Below, piece after piece: positions 10,811-21,791 of a stretch of 64,000 bases of DNA. Made by a program: the position numbers and the translations under genes. Source of the stretch: Diplodia intermedia (taxonomy: Eukaryota > Ascomycota > Dothideomycetes > Botryosphaeriales > Botryosphaeriaceae); NCBI GenBank assembly GCA_021495925.1, contig JAKEKT010000085.1, forward strand, positions 1 to 64,000, in the 5' to 3' direction. Below the pieces are notes generated by a model. The model did no database searches and had not been told where the DNA came from. It saw nothing but the letters and a program-made list of their open reading frames with translations. Within the stretch, counting starts at the first letter, position 1. Every line of letters begins with the position of its first letter.

Positions 10811-12045
10811 ATGGTCGCCATCAACCACTACCTCGCCAGCCTGGCCCTCGCCGCGACCGCGGCGACCGCGCTGCCGCTTCTGGAAGCGCGCCAAGGCTTC
10901 TCGATCCCGGGGCTGGGCGGGCAAACCGCCAACGACGTGCAGTCGGGGGCGTGCAAGGACGTGACGTACATATTCGCGCGGGGCACGACGGAGCAGGGCA
11001 ACATGGGGTCGACGGTGGGGCCGGCGCTCAAGACGAAGCTGGCGGCGGCCGTCGGCGGCGGCGACAAGCTCGCGACGCAGGGCGTCAACTACCCGGCCGA
11101 CGTGGCGGGCACCGTCGTCGGCAGCATGTCGCCGGGCGCGGCCGAGGGCAGCAAGAACTGCGCCCAGCTCGTCCAGCAGGCCGTCGCCAAGTGCCCGCAG
11201 ACCAAGATCGTGCTCGCGGGATACTCCCAGGGCGCCCAGCAGGTGCACGGCTGTCTGATGGACCTGAGTGCCGGCGAGGCGGCGAGGGTTGCGGTACGTG
11301 TCTTCCTTCTCCATTCGATCCCTCCCCCCTCTTCTCCATCCACCGACAGAACCCCCCGACTGACATTGTCACCCCGCAACAGGCCGCCGTCACCTTCGGC
11401 GACCCCCTCAAGGCGCAGCAGTTCAAGAACATCGACCAGTCGCGCACCAAGATCTTCTGCGCCGCCGGCGACATGGTCTGCAGCAACCAGTTCATCATCA
11501 CGCCCGCCCACCTGTCGTACGCGACCGAGTCGGTCGGCCCCGCCGCCGAGTTCATCCAGCAGCAGCTGGGCACGCTCGACGCTTCCGCATCCGCCTCCGG
11601 CACCGCCTCCATCTCCGCCAGCTCTACCCCGGGGGCCGTCGGCGGCAGCGGTAGCGGCAGCGGCAGCGGCAGTGCTACCGTCTCGGCTGACAGCAGCGGC
11701 AGCGGCAGCGGCAGTGCGTCGTCGTCGGCTGGTGGGTTGGGCGACTTAATGGGTGGGTTGGGCGGCTTGATGGGTGGCGGCAGCGGCGGCGGGTCCGGTG
11801 ATGGCGCTTCGAGCTTGCTCGGCGGCTTGGGCGGGCTCGGCGGGAGCGGCTCCGGCGACAGCAGTGGCTCGGGCATGCTGAGCGGGCTCAGCGGACTGAT
11901 GGGCGGCGGATCGTCGGGTGGCGGACTGGGCGGTCTGAGCAGTCTGATGGGTGGCTTGGGTGGTGGCTCGGGTGGTTCGGGTGGTTTGGGCGGCTTGAGC
12001 GGCCTGACTGGTGGTCTTGGAGGACTCTTTAAGAGGAAGAACTGA
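10811..12045 (+). CDS. secreted cutinase (CE5) with Gly/Ser-rich C-terminal tail
   Basis: Predicted serine esterase hydrolysing plant cutin, secreted. Exons 10811..11293 and 11383..12045 join across an 89-bp intron (GTACGT...ACAG) to 381 aa. Residues 1 to about 20 form a signal peptide, with a possible Kex2-like site after LLEAR. The cutinase fold shows the entry motif YIFARGTTEQGNMG, the nucleophile motif GYSQG (Ser139), and the catalytic pair Asp191 (CAAGDMVCS) and His204 (PAHLSY). Cys residues are placed as in the family. The catalytic domain ends near residue 220. The remaining 160 residues are Ser/Ala then Gly/Leu/Met-rich imperfect repeats of GGLGGL and SGLMGG type and end FKRKN, an unusual extension. 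The TATA box and a duplicated leader segment suggest regulated expression. Confidence 0.93.
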
Positions 12046-13019
12046 GTGTTGGGGGGATGTCGCTGTTTTGATTCGTAGAAGTGCGGGCACTTCCTTGTAT
12101 TATTAGTTCGCTGGGCTTGGAGATGGTTTTTCTTAACACATACGCTGCTTTCAAATCTCTCTGATCTCGAGTTTGGCAGTGAATATCTATCTTCAGGAAC
12201 ACATACTACTTACCGACTTCTCGGCTTCAATCTCAGAACCTTCACCAGCGCACAGTAGCCCACACACTCCACGGCCCTCCTGCATCGTACATGACCGTCG
12301 AAAGAATTCTCGCGCGGCCTGCGCCTCTTCGGGAGGGTAGAGACTCGCCCACCGAAAGTCCGCCCTCGGAAGCTCAAGAGTCCGGGCTCTTTGACGCAGC
12401 GTGCGGTAAGCCGTCTTAACATCAATCAAAACCATATCTGGAAACTGTTGCCTGCACGCATGATTGGCTTCGCGTGCGCTTCTGCCACCGCAAGCGAACC
12501 CTTTTTTACCCCGTAGACCGCGCTGAGTGACGTCTCTCCAGTGCTTAAACGACATGGACTGCGTAGAATAAAACCGACTTCCTCCGCATACGAGAAGGCG
12601 CAGTGAGCGTAGCTGTAGCGTGATTGCCGACTCAGTGTCTCCATATTGCGCAACAGCACCAACAACAACGCTCCCCACCGCAAAGGGTGCAGCGGCACCT
12701 CCGCCCCCTCTCGCCTCATACTATTGCCTGGTCATTTGTCAATCTATATCCATGCACGGTCTCCACATCCCTACTAAGGAGCACTTTCGGATAAACTCAC
12801 AGCAATCAGCGTCACAATAAATAACAACAATGTGAGGTAATACCTGGTATCGCATTAGCGTACCTTGATTGAGACAGTGAACATCTTTTCACCCCATGCG
12901 AGAAATTGAGAACCTAGGTAGAAAAGCAGAGAAGTTGATTTCAGGGTATAAACTACAAAGTCATGATCATAACCTCCGAGCGCACCGGGTATCCTCCAAG
13001 CCTCAGAAGCAGAACCCCT
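12046..13019. other. intergenic region between convergent genes
   Basis: The 3' flanks of the cutinase and CsbD-like genes. Open frames on the minus strand at 12193..12719 overlap one another, lack motifs and look random. No feature can be supported. Confidence 0.45.
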
Positions 13020-13608
13020 CTACTTCTGCGCCTCAGCCTGCTTCTGCAAGTCCGCCTCGACGCCCCTCTGAGCCGTCTTGCCCTGATCGTGCTGCTTCTC
13101 GTAATCAGCCTTGGCCTTCTCATTGCCGGTCAGACCAGCGACGGCACCGCCAACGGCGCCGCCGACCCTGTCCGAGATGCCGCCGCCGAGGTCGCTCAGC
13201 TGGCCCTGGGCCTCCTGGCCCTTGCCCTCCTGGTTCTGGCGCGCGCCCTCCTGCTTCAGCGCCTCGCTGCCGACCAGGTTGCCGACCATCTCCTTGCCCG
13301 AGCCGACCGTCTGGTTCCACGAGCCCGCGGTGCGGTTGGGGTCGTCCTTGGCGACGCCTGACGTGCTGACCGTGAAGGGGCCCGCCTTGGCCGACGCGTG
13401 CGAGAGGTCGTCCTTGGCCTGGGCTTCGGCCTTCTTGTCTTGGGCTTGTTGCTGCGGCGGGTTGTTAGCGGAGGCGAGCGTGGGGGGAGAGTGGTTGCGG
13501 GCGTACCTTGTCGGCCGTGTTGCCGGTGACGGCGCCGACGGCGGACTGCACGGCGCTGGTGGCCGAGTCGACGTAGGACTGGAGGGTGGAGGTGTTCTTG
13601 TCGGACAT
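13020..13608 (-). CDS. CsbD-like stress-response protein
   Basis: Small hydrophilic protein of the CsbD-like group, annotated in fungi as stress-response or 'mismatched base pair and cruciform DNA recognition' proteins. Exons 13608..13507 and 13451..13020 join across a 55-bp intron (GTACGC...CGCAG) to 177 aa. The N-terminus MSDKNTSTLQSYVDSATSAV and the middle motif SGVAKDDPNRTAGSWNQTVG are family hallmarks. The second half carries Gly/Gln-rich helical repeats (LKQEGARQNQEGKGQEAQGQ) and a C-terminal KADYEKQHDQGKTAQRG. There is no signal peptide or membrane segment, so it is probably cytosolic or nuclear. A TATA element upstream fits stress-inducible expression. The biochemical role is poorly established in the family. 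Confidence 0.88.
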
Positions 13609-15606
13609 GGTGACTGATGTGTTGGTTTGGAGGTGAAGGGTGGAGGAAATTGTTTGGTGGATGTGGTAGAGGATCTGTTTGAGAGAGAGGTTGTTTGTTT
13701 GGTGGAGATCACAGCTGAGGCGCAGGCCGAGGGTTATATGGGCGCTGGTGGTGACCTAGGCAGGTGGCATGCGAGAAGCTGTGGTGACGACAAATGACGT
13801 AGGTGGAGGGGTCGCGACTGGCGGGCGCAAGCCAAGCATTGCGCATCCACGCACGGATCGTCCCGATTTCCTGCAGCGAAGATTCCATGAGCCCAGCCAG
13901 ATGTGGATGGCATTTCGCAGCTGATGCTTTGTTTGGGCATGCGGGCGTCTCTTCGACGTCATTGGACTCGTGGCGACGCCGCCCGGGCGTGGAGGAGGCC
14001 GGCTGCGCGCTGAAACCCTGCTGGTATCATTGTTGCATGATGCATGCGCCGCAGCGTTGCGCCCCTTCCTTTGCTCCTCAGCCACTGCCCCCCATCCCTG
14101 GCTCTTTTTATCGTTTTACTACGCCCTCGGCCTGCAAACGGTTGCGAAAACCAGAAACCGCCAAGGTCACTACTGGCGGCTCAAGTTAGTGTTCCCGCCT
14201 GCGAGCCGCAAAAACTTGTTGTGTGTCGCGGCTACTGGCCCAACGTCTACGTATTTAGTGTTGGGTGGGTAGGCATTACTCCAGCGGCGGCGCAGTCGTG
14301 GCGTCGGGCTGGACGCTTCTGGCCTCCGCAGTCGTTGCGCTCTCCGCCTCTCCCGTTGTGCCGTGGCAAATTGCTTGTGCGCGCCCCCGCACCCGCCTGT
14401 TGCTCTGCGACCCAAGGCAAAACTGGAAGAGTCGACGAGTGACTTTGCTTCAAGCACTGTTGACCCGTATGGCCCCAGGTCGCCGCCTTTTCCGCCGTCT
14501 TTCCCGACGGCGAGCGAGTGCATCGGTGAGATACGGGTGTCTTCAAACATGGCAGTCCTCAAGATGCGTCTTCCTTGTCCGGCGGCGGCCCGTTATCGCG
14601 CGCTAGTGGATAGGTAGAGACTGCCTAGAAAACGTGGACCGGGGCGTTGATGATCCAGGGCGGCTTGACCATGCGGAATCGTCGACCAGGCCAGTGAGAG
14701 CAGCGAGAGAAAAGCGCGCATTTATTCTCCGGCCCCAAGAGTCTCACCAGTTAACGTTTTCGCCGTCGTAGCCGGGCGGCTGCGGGATTCACATATAGCT
14801 ACCAAGTAAAATCGGGGCTTGCCCGTGCTCGGCATGGAGTGCTGATCCGGCTGAGACGTCTCACTGCGTCCTGGTTGCTGGGAGAGAATGGACATGATCT
14901 CGGCTCGCCCCTGAAGAGAGAGGGCGGGAATGAGGGGCTGGCTCGCGTAGTGCACGCCTCGGCTTTTCTGTATTGCACGGCGGAGCCCATGGGACGCAAC
15001 ACCGCCCTTTTCGTGTTCATTTGATCTCGCGTGCCCCGAATAGCTCACTTCCGACAATGTAGCCCGTCCCGCAGAAGCTTGGCCGAAGCTTGGGCGGGCT
15101 GGCCGGGGCTGCAGCGAGCGTCGGCTGGGGTGTGCCGGCGCTGAGGCAGCCCCGGTGTCAAAGGCCCTCCGTTGAGCCTTCTCACACAGCAGGAATAGGC
15201 AATCGCTGAACCCCGTCGGCCCACTGGGTCATTTGTTGTAGAGCGCGGCGAGTTAAGAGGCGCGGCCCTGCGCCCGTTGTTCGCCGCCACACCCTTCGCT
15301 CCCTTCTCTTCGCCGTTCCTATTGTTCTTCGCTTCTTTTGCACTCGTTCGGAACCTGAGCTGGCCTCTTTTTCCACCGCCGCCCTCATCCTTTGCGCCCG
15401 TCACACCCCGCCTACACCTGGGACTGGATCTCAGCTGTGCCGCACCTGCATCGCTGCGCATCGCCCTGCGTCACGCACATCTACACGTCGCTGCACGGCG
15501 TCAGGCACGTCTGCACCCCGTCCCGTCACAGCGGGCGCGAATCGACTCGGCCAGTGGGGGAACGCGAAGCGACACGGCACTCGGCAACAGCGCATAATCC
15601 GTAATC
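13609..15606. other. divergent intergenic region
   Basis: Two kilobases between the CsbD-like gene (minus) and NAD kinase (plus). Apart from the TATA element at 13734..13738, several overlapping GC-rich open frames show no conserved motif. The last 300 bases are C-rich and look like the NAD kinase leader. Confidence 0.5.
13734..13738 (-). promoter_or_regulatory. TATA box of the CsbD-like gene
   Basis: The minus strand reads CATATAACCC, placing TATAA about 126 bp upstream of the ATG at 13608 in GC-rich surroundings. Confidence 0.5.
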
Positions 15607-17637
15607 ATGGCCGCCGCGCCCGACACAAACCCCGGCTCCGCACTGGACGCCCGTAGAATCCAGCTCCCGCCTTCCACGCCGACGCCCAGCTCTTTAACCA
15701 TCGACAATGCCCTCGCCCGCCCCGATCACCATGGCTCGCCCGAGATCGCCTCGCCCCAGCCCGTCCCGCCCACCGCCCGGCTGAGGAGCTCCTCAACACC
15801 CGCCTGCCACCAGCCCAAGCCCGACCCGACTTTTGACTGCGCCGGAGATAGCCTTAATTGCGCTACCCACCCTGAGACCTCTCCACTATCTCCGCCGCTG
15901 GATGTAAGCGGACAAACCCCCAAGGCCTCCGTCTTTATCGAAGACGACGACGACGAGCGTAGCAGCACGCCCGTCGCCATCCAGCACGCCGCGCCCTCGT
16001 GCCCTCCGCCTCAACTCGCCCACCCGCCCCACAAGTCGTTCCGCGAGCGCCGACATCGCAAGAACGCAGTGTCCATTGACTCGGTTCCGCGACAAACCAT
16101 CATGAAGGCTCTTGCCTCGCGCCCGCCGCCGACCTCCAACATGTCCATTGCCTCGTCCATCAACGGCCTGCTGCAAAACAACCGCGACCGCGACCGCGAG
16201 CAGCAGCAGCAGCAGGACCCACCACAGACCCGCCCCGGCCTGTCGCGGAAGCGCTTATCGAACGGCATTGCAGACCTCACACTTAACCCCGAGAGCCTGG
16301 CTGCCAGCAGGATCTCCGCCCTGGCCTCGCCGTGCTTCTTCCACAAGAAATTTGATGCTGCCGTCAACATCGACAGGGTGCTGGAAGAAATCCACGAGGA
16401 CGACGGCATGTCGCACTCGCGTCTCCTGCAGACGGCCACGGGCGTGCGCGAGGTGTCCAAGCAGCTGCAGCGCCGCCCCGTCAAGATTGCCGTCAAGAAC
16501 GTCATGATTGTCACCAAGGCCCGCGACAACCAGCTCGTCGACCTGACGCATGAGCTGGCCGACTGGCTGCTCACCACGCCGCGCCACGGCCGCGACGTGG
16601 GCGTCAACGTCTACGTCGACCACAAGCTGCGCAACTCGAGACGATTCGACGCCGCCGGCCTGCTGCGCAAGGACGAGCGTTTCAGCAGCATGCTGCGCTA
16701 CTGGACCCCGGAGCTCTGTCTCGCAACGCCCGAGAAGTTCGACCTGGTGCTGACGCTGGGCGGCGACGGAACGGTGCTGTACACAAGCTGGCTGTTCCAG
16801 CGCATCGTGCCGCCGATCCTGTCCTTCAGCCTTGGGAGCCTCGGCTTCCTGACGAACTTCGAGTTCGACAGCTACAAGGAACAGCTGTCGCGCGTCATGG
16901 GCGATGCAGGCATGCGCGTCAACCTGCGCATGCGTTTCACCTGCACCGTCTACCGCGCGAACCCCAACCACGATGCGTCGGATCCCGAGTCGCCGGCGCA
17001 CCTGGAGGCCGAGCAGTACGAAGTGCTCAACGAGCTGGTCATCGACCGCGGCCCTAGCCCCTACGTGTCAAACCTCGAGCTGTACGGCGAGAACGAGCTA
17101 CTTACGATTGTGCAAGCCGACGGCTGCATCTTCTCCACTCCCACGGGAAGCACGGCCTACTCGCTTTCGGCAGGCGGCTCGCTGGTGCATCCGGACATCC
17201 CTGCCATCCTCCTGACGCCGATCTGCCCGCATACGCTCTCGTTCCGTCCGATGCTGCTCAATGACAGCATGCTGCTCCGCGTCGCGGTTCCGCGCAATAG
17301 CCGCGCGACCGCCTACTGCGCCTTCGACGGCAAGGGCCGTGTGGAGCTGCGCCAGGGCGATCACGTCACGATCGCGGCGTCGCAATACCCGTTCCCCACG
17401 GTGCTGAGCCGGCCGACCGAGTGGTTCGACAGCCTCGGCAGGACGCTCCGCTGGAACACGCGCGGCGCGCAGCAGAAGGCGTGGGACGGGGCCGACGAGA
17501 AGGGCGGCGCGGGCGAGGAGAAGTTCGACATCGACATCGACGACGACGACCCGGGCAAGGATTCGGGGTACAGCGCGGCGACGTCGTCGGCGGGAAACAG
17601 CAGCCCGGTGCGGCGAGGGAGCGGGCTCTGGGCATGA
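15607..17637 (+). CDS. NAD kinase (ATP-NAD kinase)
   Basis: Phosphorylates NAD(H) to NADP(H), supplying reducing power for biosynthesis and antioxidant defence. An intronless frame encodes 676 aa. The first 230 residues are Pro/Ser-rich and probably disordered, with a Gln run. The kinase domain follows, with the nucleotide-binding motif LGGDGTVLYTSWLF (GGDGT at 385-389), SFSLGSLGFLTNFEF, and the second conserved block TPTGSTAYSLSAGGS around residues 511-525. The end is acidic (DIDIDDDDPGKDSG). The lack of an obvious mitochondrial presequence favours a cytosolic Utr1-type enzyme over a Pos5-type one. It is longer than yeast Utr1 because of the N-terminal extension. Confidence 0.93.
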   Translation: MAAAPDTNPGSALDARRIQLPPSTPTPSSLTIDNALARPDHHGSPEIASPQPVPPTARLRSSSTPACHQPKPDPTFDCAGDSLNCATHPETSPLSPPLDVSGQTPKASVFIEDDDDERSSTPVAIQHAAPSCPPPQLAHPPHKSFRERRHRKNAVSIDSVPRQTIMKALASRPPPTSNMSIASSINGLLQNNRDRDREQQQQQDPPQTRPGLSRKRLSNGIADLTLNPESLAASRISALASPCFFHKKFDAAVNIDRVLEEIHEDDGMSHSRLLQTATGVREVSKQLQRRPVKIAVKNVMIVTKARDNQLVDLTHELADWLLTTPRHGRDVGVNVYVDHKLRNSRRFDAAGLLRKDERFSSMLRYWTPELCLATPEKFDLVLTLGGDGTVLYTSWLFQRIVPPILSFSLGSLGFLTNFEFDSYKEQLSRVMGDAGMRVNLRMRFTCTVYRANPNHDASDPESPAHLEAEQYEVLNELVIDRGPSPYVSNLELYGENELLTIVQADGCIFSTPTGSTAYSLSAGGSLVHPDIPAILLTPICPHTLSFRPMLLNDSMLLRVAVPRNSRATAYCAFDGKGRVELRQGDHVTIAASQYPFPTVLSRPTEWFDSLGRTLRWNTRGAQQKAWDGADEKGGAGEEKFDIDIDDDDPGKDSGYSAATSSAGNSSPVRRGSGLWA

Positions 17638-18997
17638 GCTCAGGAGATGACGAGACGGAGTTGGATGTCAGCATGTTCCTTGTACGGAGTCCGGCGCTTG
17701 GGTGGCGCACTGCGCAGCATGACCGGAATCATCATCACCTTCACAGATAGAGCAGAGAGCTAGATACCATGTCGCCTTTTGTAAGTACGTAGTGTGAATT
17801 TTCACCTTGTTCCCGCATTCGGACGTCCCTCCGCGCTTATCGGCTGCAGTGCAGCAGCAGGCCCGTGTTTGACCATGCAGCGAGGGCAGGCCCGGCGGAG
17901 TGGACAGCCGGCGGGGGCGGTCCGCAGCAGCCAGCCACCGCCCGCCCCAAGCTGGCCCCCAGTGAGAGGCGTGCGCGTTCGCTTCTGGCGGTTTGCTCCG
18001 AACGACAGGTCCAGACGCTCGCTCGACGGGCGCTCGTCCTGCGGGTTCCTGCTTCTGGTGCGGTCGGTATGACGCAGCGCCTTGCAGGAACGGTGGTGGG
18101 TGGGCGCCAGGCGGGAGGGCGGGACTGCGTAAAGGGTGGTCACGAGCACCATCACATGGGACCAAAAGCGGCCCACCACGACCGGGATCACCACCATCTC
18201 GTCCTTCTCAGCCGGCGCTGCGCACGAGATGCCCGCCTCAAAAATCAGTCATCGTACCCACCCGTTTCTCTGGTCTCCTCCCTGGTGCGGGCCCCGTGTT
18301 GCTTTTTTGCAAGTCTGGACCTCGTCTCCATCTTTTGCCTGCTCACCGCGCTCTGTTATAATCACGTTCGCGCGGGCCCCGCCTGCAACCCGCGCCCCAG
18401 TTGGTCGTGTCATGCAAAATGGTCATTCCGAAACTGGTGCCCGCCTCCTTCGCCCCCATGCTGCAGTGAGCAGCAGCAGCACTCCCCGCAGATCGCTGTC
18501 ATTCGCCCGCCAGTTGCTCTCTTTTTCCCTTCTGTAATTTGTCATTTTTCTCGCCTCCTATTTTCCCTTCCTCTCGCTCTCCCTGTTTTGCCCGAGTGCT
18601 CGCTGAGGTAGGCGCACCCGCGCATGCCCGTGGTATGCTCATAAGGCGTGCCGGCGTGCCGATTCTTCTCGTGTGCCAAAGGGGCTTGGAGGGCGCCGAG
18701 AAAAGCAGGATATCAAAGCCGTGCGCGACCAGAGAAAAGAGGTGGTCATTCCCCGCTGGTCAGATGCGAACACGCTTCGACTTCAAGCGTGTGCTCCTGC
18801 TCGACGCGTGGTCCGGTGCGGAAAGAGGCGTGTGTCTGGGCAGTTGAAGAGGAGCTTCTGCTATTTTCCGGGCCTTGGGAAGTTTTGGATTTTTCTTCAC
18901 TTCGTCCTTGTCCTACATTCAAGCCTCTCTACTCTGTTTGTAAGGCCTTTCTCTCTCTCTCTCTCTTTCCTCCTCTGGTCCAAGTCGTCCAGCCGAA
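17638..18997. other. intergenic region
   Basis: About 1.4 kb with no convincing gene. A CT dinucleotide run near 18950..18966 and general pyrimidine richness mark the promoter/leader of the next locus. Confidence 0.45.
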
Positions 18998-19429
18998 ATG
19001 ATACCTCTTGCTGAGCTTCTCAGGATTATAAAGACCGCTGTGCTCGTCTGGGAGTGTGTATCGCCCTGCGTCTACTACTGCTGCTGCCCCAACGTCAAGA
19101 AACAGCAACCGCAAGAGGGAGAGGAGGAGCCGCAGCCCAACCGGCGCTGCGCTCTTTTCGGCTCGGGGAAGAAGGAGAAGAAGCAAGAAGACAAGGCAGA
19201 AGACGAGGCTCAGCCGAAGAGTTGCCTACCTTCCCCACGTCATCGCCTCCAGAAAAGAAAGCCTCCCACTCCTCAGCAACCAGGTCACGAGGAGGCTGGG
19301 CCACAGTCCGATCCTCCGTCATCCCCTGAGCAACCTGAAGAAGAAGAGGGAGAGCACCAGCACCAGCACACCCAGGACAGGCACTGCCTTCCGCTGCACT
19401 CCAAGAAACACTTCCACACCAAGGCCTAA
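18998..19429 (+). CDS. small Cys-cluster membrane-anchor-like protein (tentative)
   Basis: A 143-aa frame starts at an ATG with a purine at -3. Residues 1-30 form a hydrophobic/amphipathic stretch ending in a Cys cluster (SPCVYYCCCPNVKK), the sort of N-terminus that can be palmitoylated and hold a protein on a membrane. The rest is polar, Gln/Glu/Lys/Pro-rich and probably disordered, with a His/Gln-rich end. No family was recognised. A TATAAAG sequence at about 19026, inside the frame, could be the promoter of the next gene instead, which would argue against this ORF. Function unknown. Confidence 0.35.
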   Translation: MIPLAELLRIIKTAVLVWECVSPCVYYCCCPNVKKQQPQEGEEEPQPNRRCALFGSGKKEKKQEDKAEDEAQPKSCLPSPRHRLQKRKPPTPQQPGHEEAGPQSDPPSSPEQPEEEEGEHQHQHTQDRHCLPLHSKKHFHTKA

Positions 19430-19539
19430 ACGCGGCCCTCTCACCGTCACGCATCCCATCCACACCGCCATTCACCCCCATCGTCATAACCTTCACTGAG
19501 CATTGCTTCGTCGAGGAAGCACCAAGCACCACCACCACA

Positions 19540-20820
19540 ATGGTATGCTGCTGGTTCTGGCCCGCCGCCCCCGCCTCGTCCAACTCCAAGAAGAAAAAGG
19601 CAAAGGCCAAGGCAAAAGCCAAAGCCAACACGTCCGCGCCGCGTCGCCGCCCGGCACCCTACCCTTCGGGCGGCGCCATGGCCGCCGCTGCCGCCGCCGC
19701 CGAAAGCACACCGCTCCTGGTGCCGCCAGCGTCGTCGTCGTCCCGAGCCGCCGCCGCCACCTCATCCCTCTACGGCGGCAGCGCTCCCCACGCCATCACC
19801 ACATCCAACAACAAACGCGTCCGCCTCGCCGGACCATCGTCCAGCAGCACCAACCACTACAACACCACCAGCTCATCATGGTGGACCGGCGGCGGCGGTA
19901 ACCCGCCTCCTCCCACCACCTCCTCCAACAAACGCCCCCGAACAAGCAAGTCCACGACCTACTACCCCTCCTCCTCCACGACCTACCCTCCATCCTCATC
20001 CCGCACCCACCACAACCACCACGGCGGCACCGGCACCGGCACCGGCACCAGCGCCGCCGAACAACGCTCCAAGCTCCGCGGCCGCGGCAAGCAGCGCGGG
20101 CCCCCCAAACCGCACCCCGACCCAGCGCCCTGCGCCTCATGCGCGCTGCACCACCCCGGCCACGCGCACCGGGCCGCGCATCACCACCATGGACACCAAC
20201 CGCAACAACAACGAGGCGCTCCGTCTTACACGACACAAAGGCATCGCTACAACACGCGCTCATCCGCCGCCGCCGCCGCCGCCGCCGGCGAGCCCCCGTC
20301 CTCCTCCCGAGCGCAGACAACAGCCGGCGTCGGCGTCGGCGTCGGCGGCGGATTATTCGCCTACGGCACAGGTCCAGTATACTCGACGCAGGGCCAACAA
20401 CAGGGCCAACAACAAGGCCAACACCGCCACCACAACCACAACCACCGCTCCGCCCGCCCCAACACCGCCGCGCGCAGGTCCACCCGTCGACAGCAGGCGG
20501 ACGCGCCGATCATCGACGTCGGCACGCAGGGCTACGCGTATCCGCAGCAGTATCATACTACTGCTACTGCTGCTGCTGGTGGTGGTGGTGGAGGGGACGG
20601 CGACGGCACGGCGTTCGCGGTGCGCGCGGCGACGAGTCGGGCGCTGGAGAGCGTGCGGAGGCAGGCGTTTCAGGAGGGGGGAGGTGGTGGGAGTAGGCCG
20701 AGCGCGCCGGTGGCGGGGATGAGGAGGGGGGGGAGTAGGGGGGTGAGGTGGGCGGATGATTCGGGGCAGAGGAGGGGGAGGGGGTTTCCGCCGTATGGGG
20801 GGTTGGAGAGGTGGTTGTAG
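19540..20820 (+). CDS. hypothetical low-complexity protein with Cys-rich N-terminus
   Basis: An unspliced 426-aa frame begins MVCCWFWPAAPASSNS and continues with Lys/Ala repeats, Ser/Thr/Pro/His-rich stretches, Ala, Gly and Gln runs, and a basic C-terminus (MRRGGSRGVRWADDSGQRR). No domain is recognisable. The paired Cys at positions 3-4 recalls lipid-modified anchors and echoes the Cys cluster of the upstream ORF. A TATAAAG at about 19026 could drive it. The long open frame in GC-rich DNA is only weak evidence, because other frames are also open. Function unknown. Confidence 0.45.
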   Translation: MVCCWFWPAAPASSNSKKKKAKAKAKAKANTSAPRRRPAPYPSGGAMAAAAAAAESTPLLVPPASSSSRAAAATSSLYGGSAPHAITTSNNKRVRLAGPSSSSTNHYNTTSSSWWTGGGGNPPPPTTSSNKRPRTSKSTTYYPSSSTTYPPSSSRTHHNHHGGTGTGTGTSAAEQRSKLRGRGKQRGPPKPHPDPAPCASCALHHPGHAHRAAHHHHGHQPQQQRGAPSYTTQRHRYNTRSSAAAAAAAGEPPSSSRAQTTAGVGVGVGGGLFAYGTGPVYSTQGQQQGQQQGQHRHHNHNHRSARPNTAARRSTRRQQADAPIIDVGTQGYAYPQQYHTTATAAAGGGGGGDGDGTAFAVRAATSRALESVRRQAFQEGGGGGSRPSAPVAGMRRGGSRGVRWADDSGQRRGRGFPPYGGLERWL

Positions 20821-21593
20821 GTTTTTTTTTGGTTTTTTTTTTTACCTTTTTCGTTTTTTTCTGTTTTTTGACGGCTGGGAGGTGGAGAGAGAGGTGTGGG
20901 GAGGAGGTGGGGAGGGATGATGGGCGGATGGGTGGATGGATGGACGGATGAGGTTATGTGTGACGATTTTTCTTTTTCTTTTTCCTTTTTACTCTCTCTG
21001 GTGTTCGGTGTCTCTCCCCCCTTCTTGTCTTGTTCTTTTCCTTTTTTCCTGAGTATACCTCGTTTCGGGGCTTGTCTCGGGCTTTCTGTTTTCTTACTTT
21101 TTCCTTTCACTTGGGCTTTACGAATCTGGACGACGGCGAATGGTTCTGAATTTCTTAGAGTGGTGACGGAGTTTTTTTTTTTTTTTTTGTCTTTTGTTCA
21201 GTATACCCGGGGATATGACGCTATGCAACCTTGCGCAACGCCCGCTTTGCTGCTTGAATCTCGAGTAAACGAACTCCTGTAATCCCTAATTCCACGACAC
21301 GATTTTCCTTTTTTTTTCCCCTCAACGTTTTCCCCCCGGGAAGGTAGCGAGAAAGTTTGATGGGAACATTTCCCAATCGGCAACAGGCTGCAGGCAGTCA
21401 TCAGTGAACGGCGTCGTCGAGCGGCTATAGAGAGAGCGCGCCACGGCGGCTGATTGGATGGGGCCATGTGACGCGATAAACCGGGGCGCCTAAACGGATA
21501 TGGCCATTTCTACCGTCTGGGTAAGCTGCAGCTTCTAGCTGACGCGGCTGGGGTAAGAACTTGATTGGTCATGGGGACAAGGCATGTCACGCG
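20821..21593. other. intergenic T-rich region
   Basis: The 3' flank of the ORF ending at 20820, with several poly(T) tracts on the plus strand (for example 21172..21188). No coding feature was seen. It lies between convergent genes. Confidence 0.5.
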
Positions 21594-21648
21594 CATCAGC
21601 ATCAGCAGCGGCAGCAGCAGCAGCGGCGGCAGCGGCAGCAGCAGCACG
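21594..21648 (+). repeat. imperfect CAG/CGG trinucleotide tract
   Basis: A run of CAGCAGCGGCAG-type units lies just beyond the stop of the GH105 gene, in its 3' flank, outside any supported coding frame. Confidence 0.7.
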
Positions 21649-21791
21649 GCAAACCCGACTGGGTTGGTGGCGGTGGTGGTCATTGGCAAATCCTTCGTGT
21701 TTCATTCGCGACGGGGGGGAATAAATTATGGACAATGAAGATCGAAAACGCGCGGTATATACCATCCGTGTGCCGGCACGTCGCTCTTCCT

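Noticed and set aside
12193..12719. Minus-strand frames downstream of the cutinase
   Set aside because: Overlapping frames of similar length, no motif, no promoter-like sequence.
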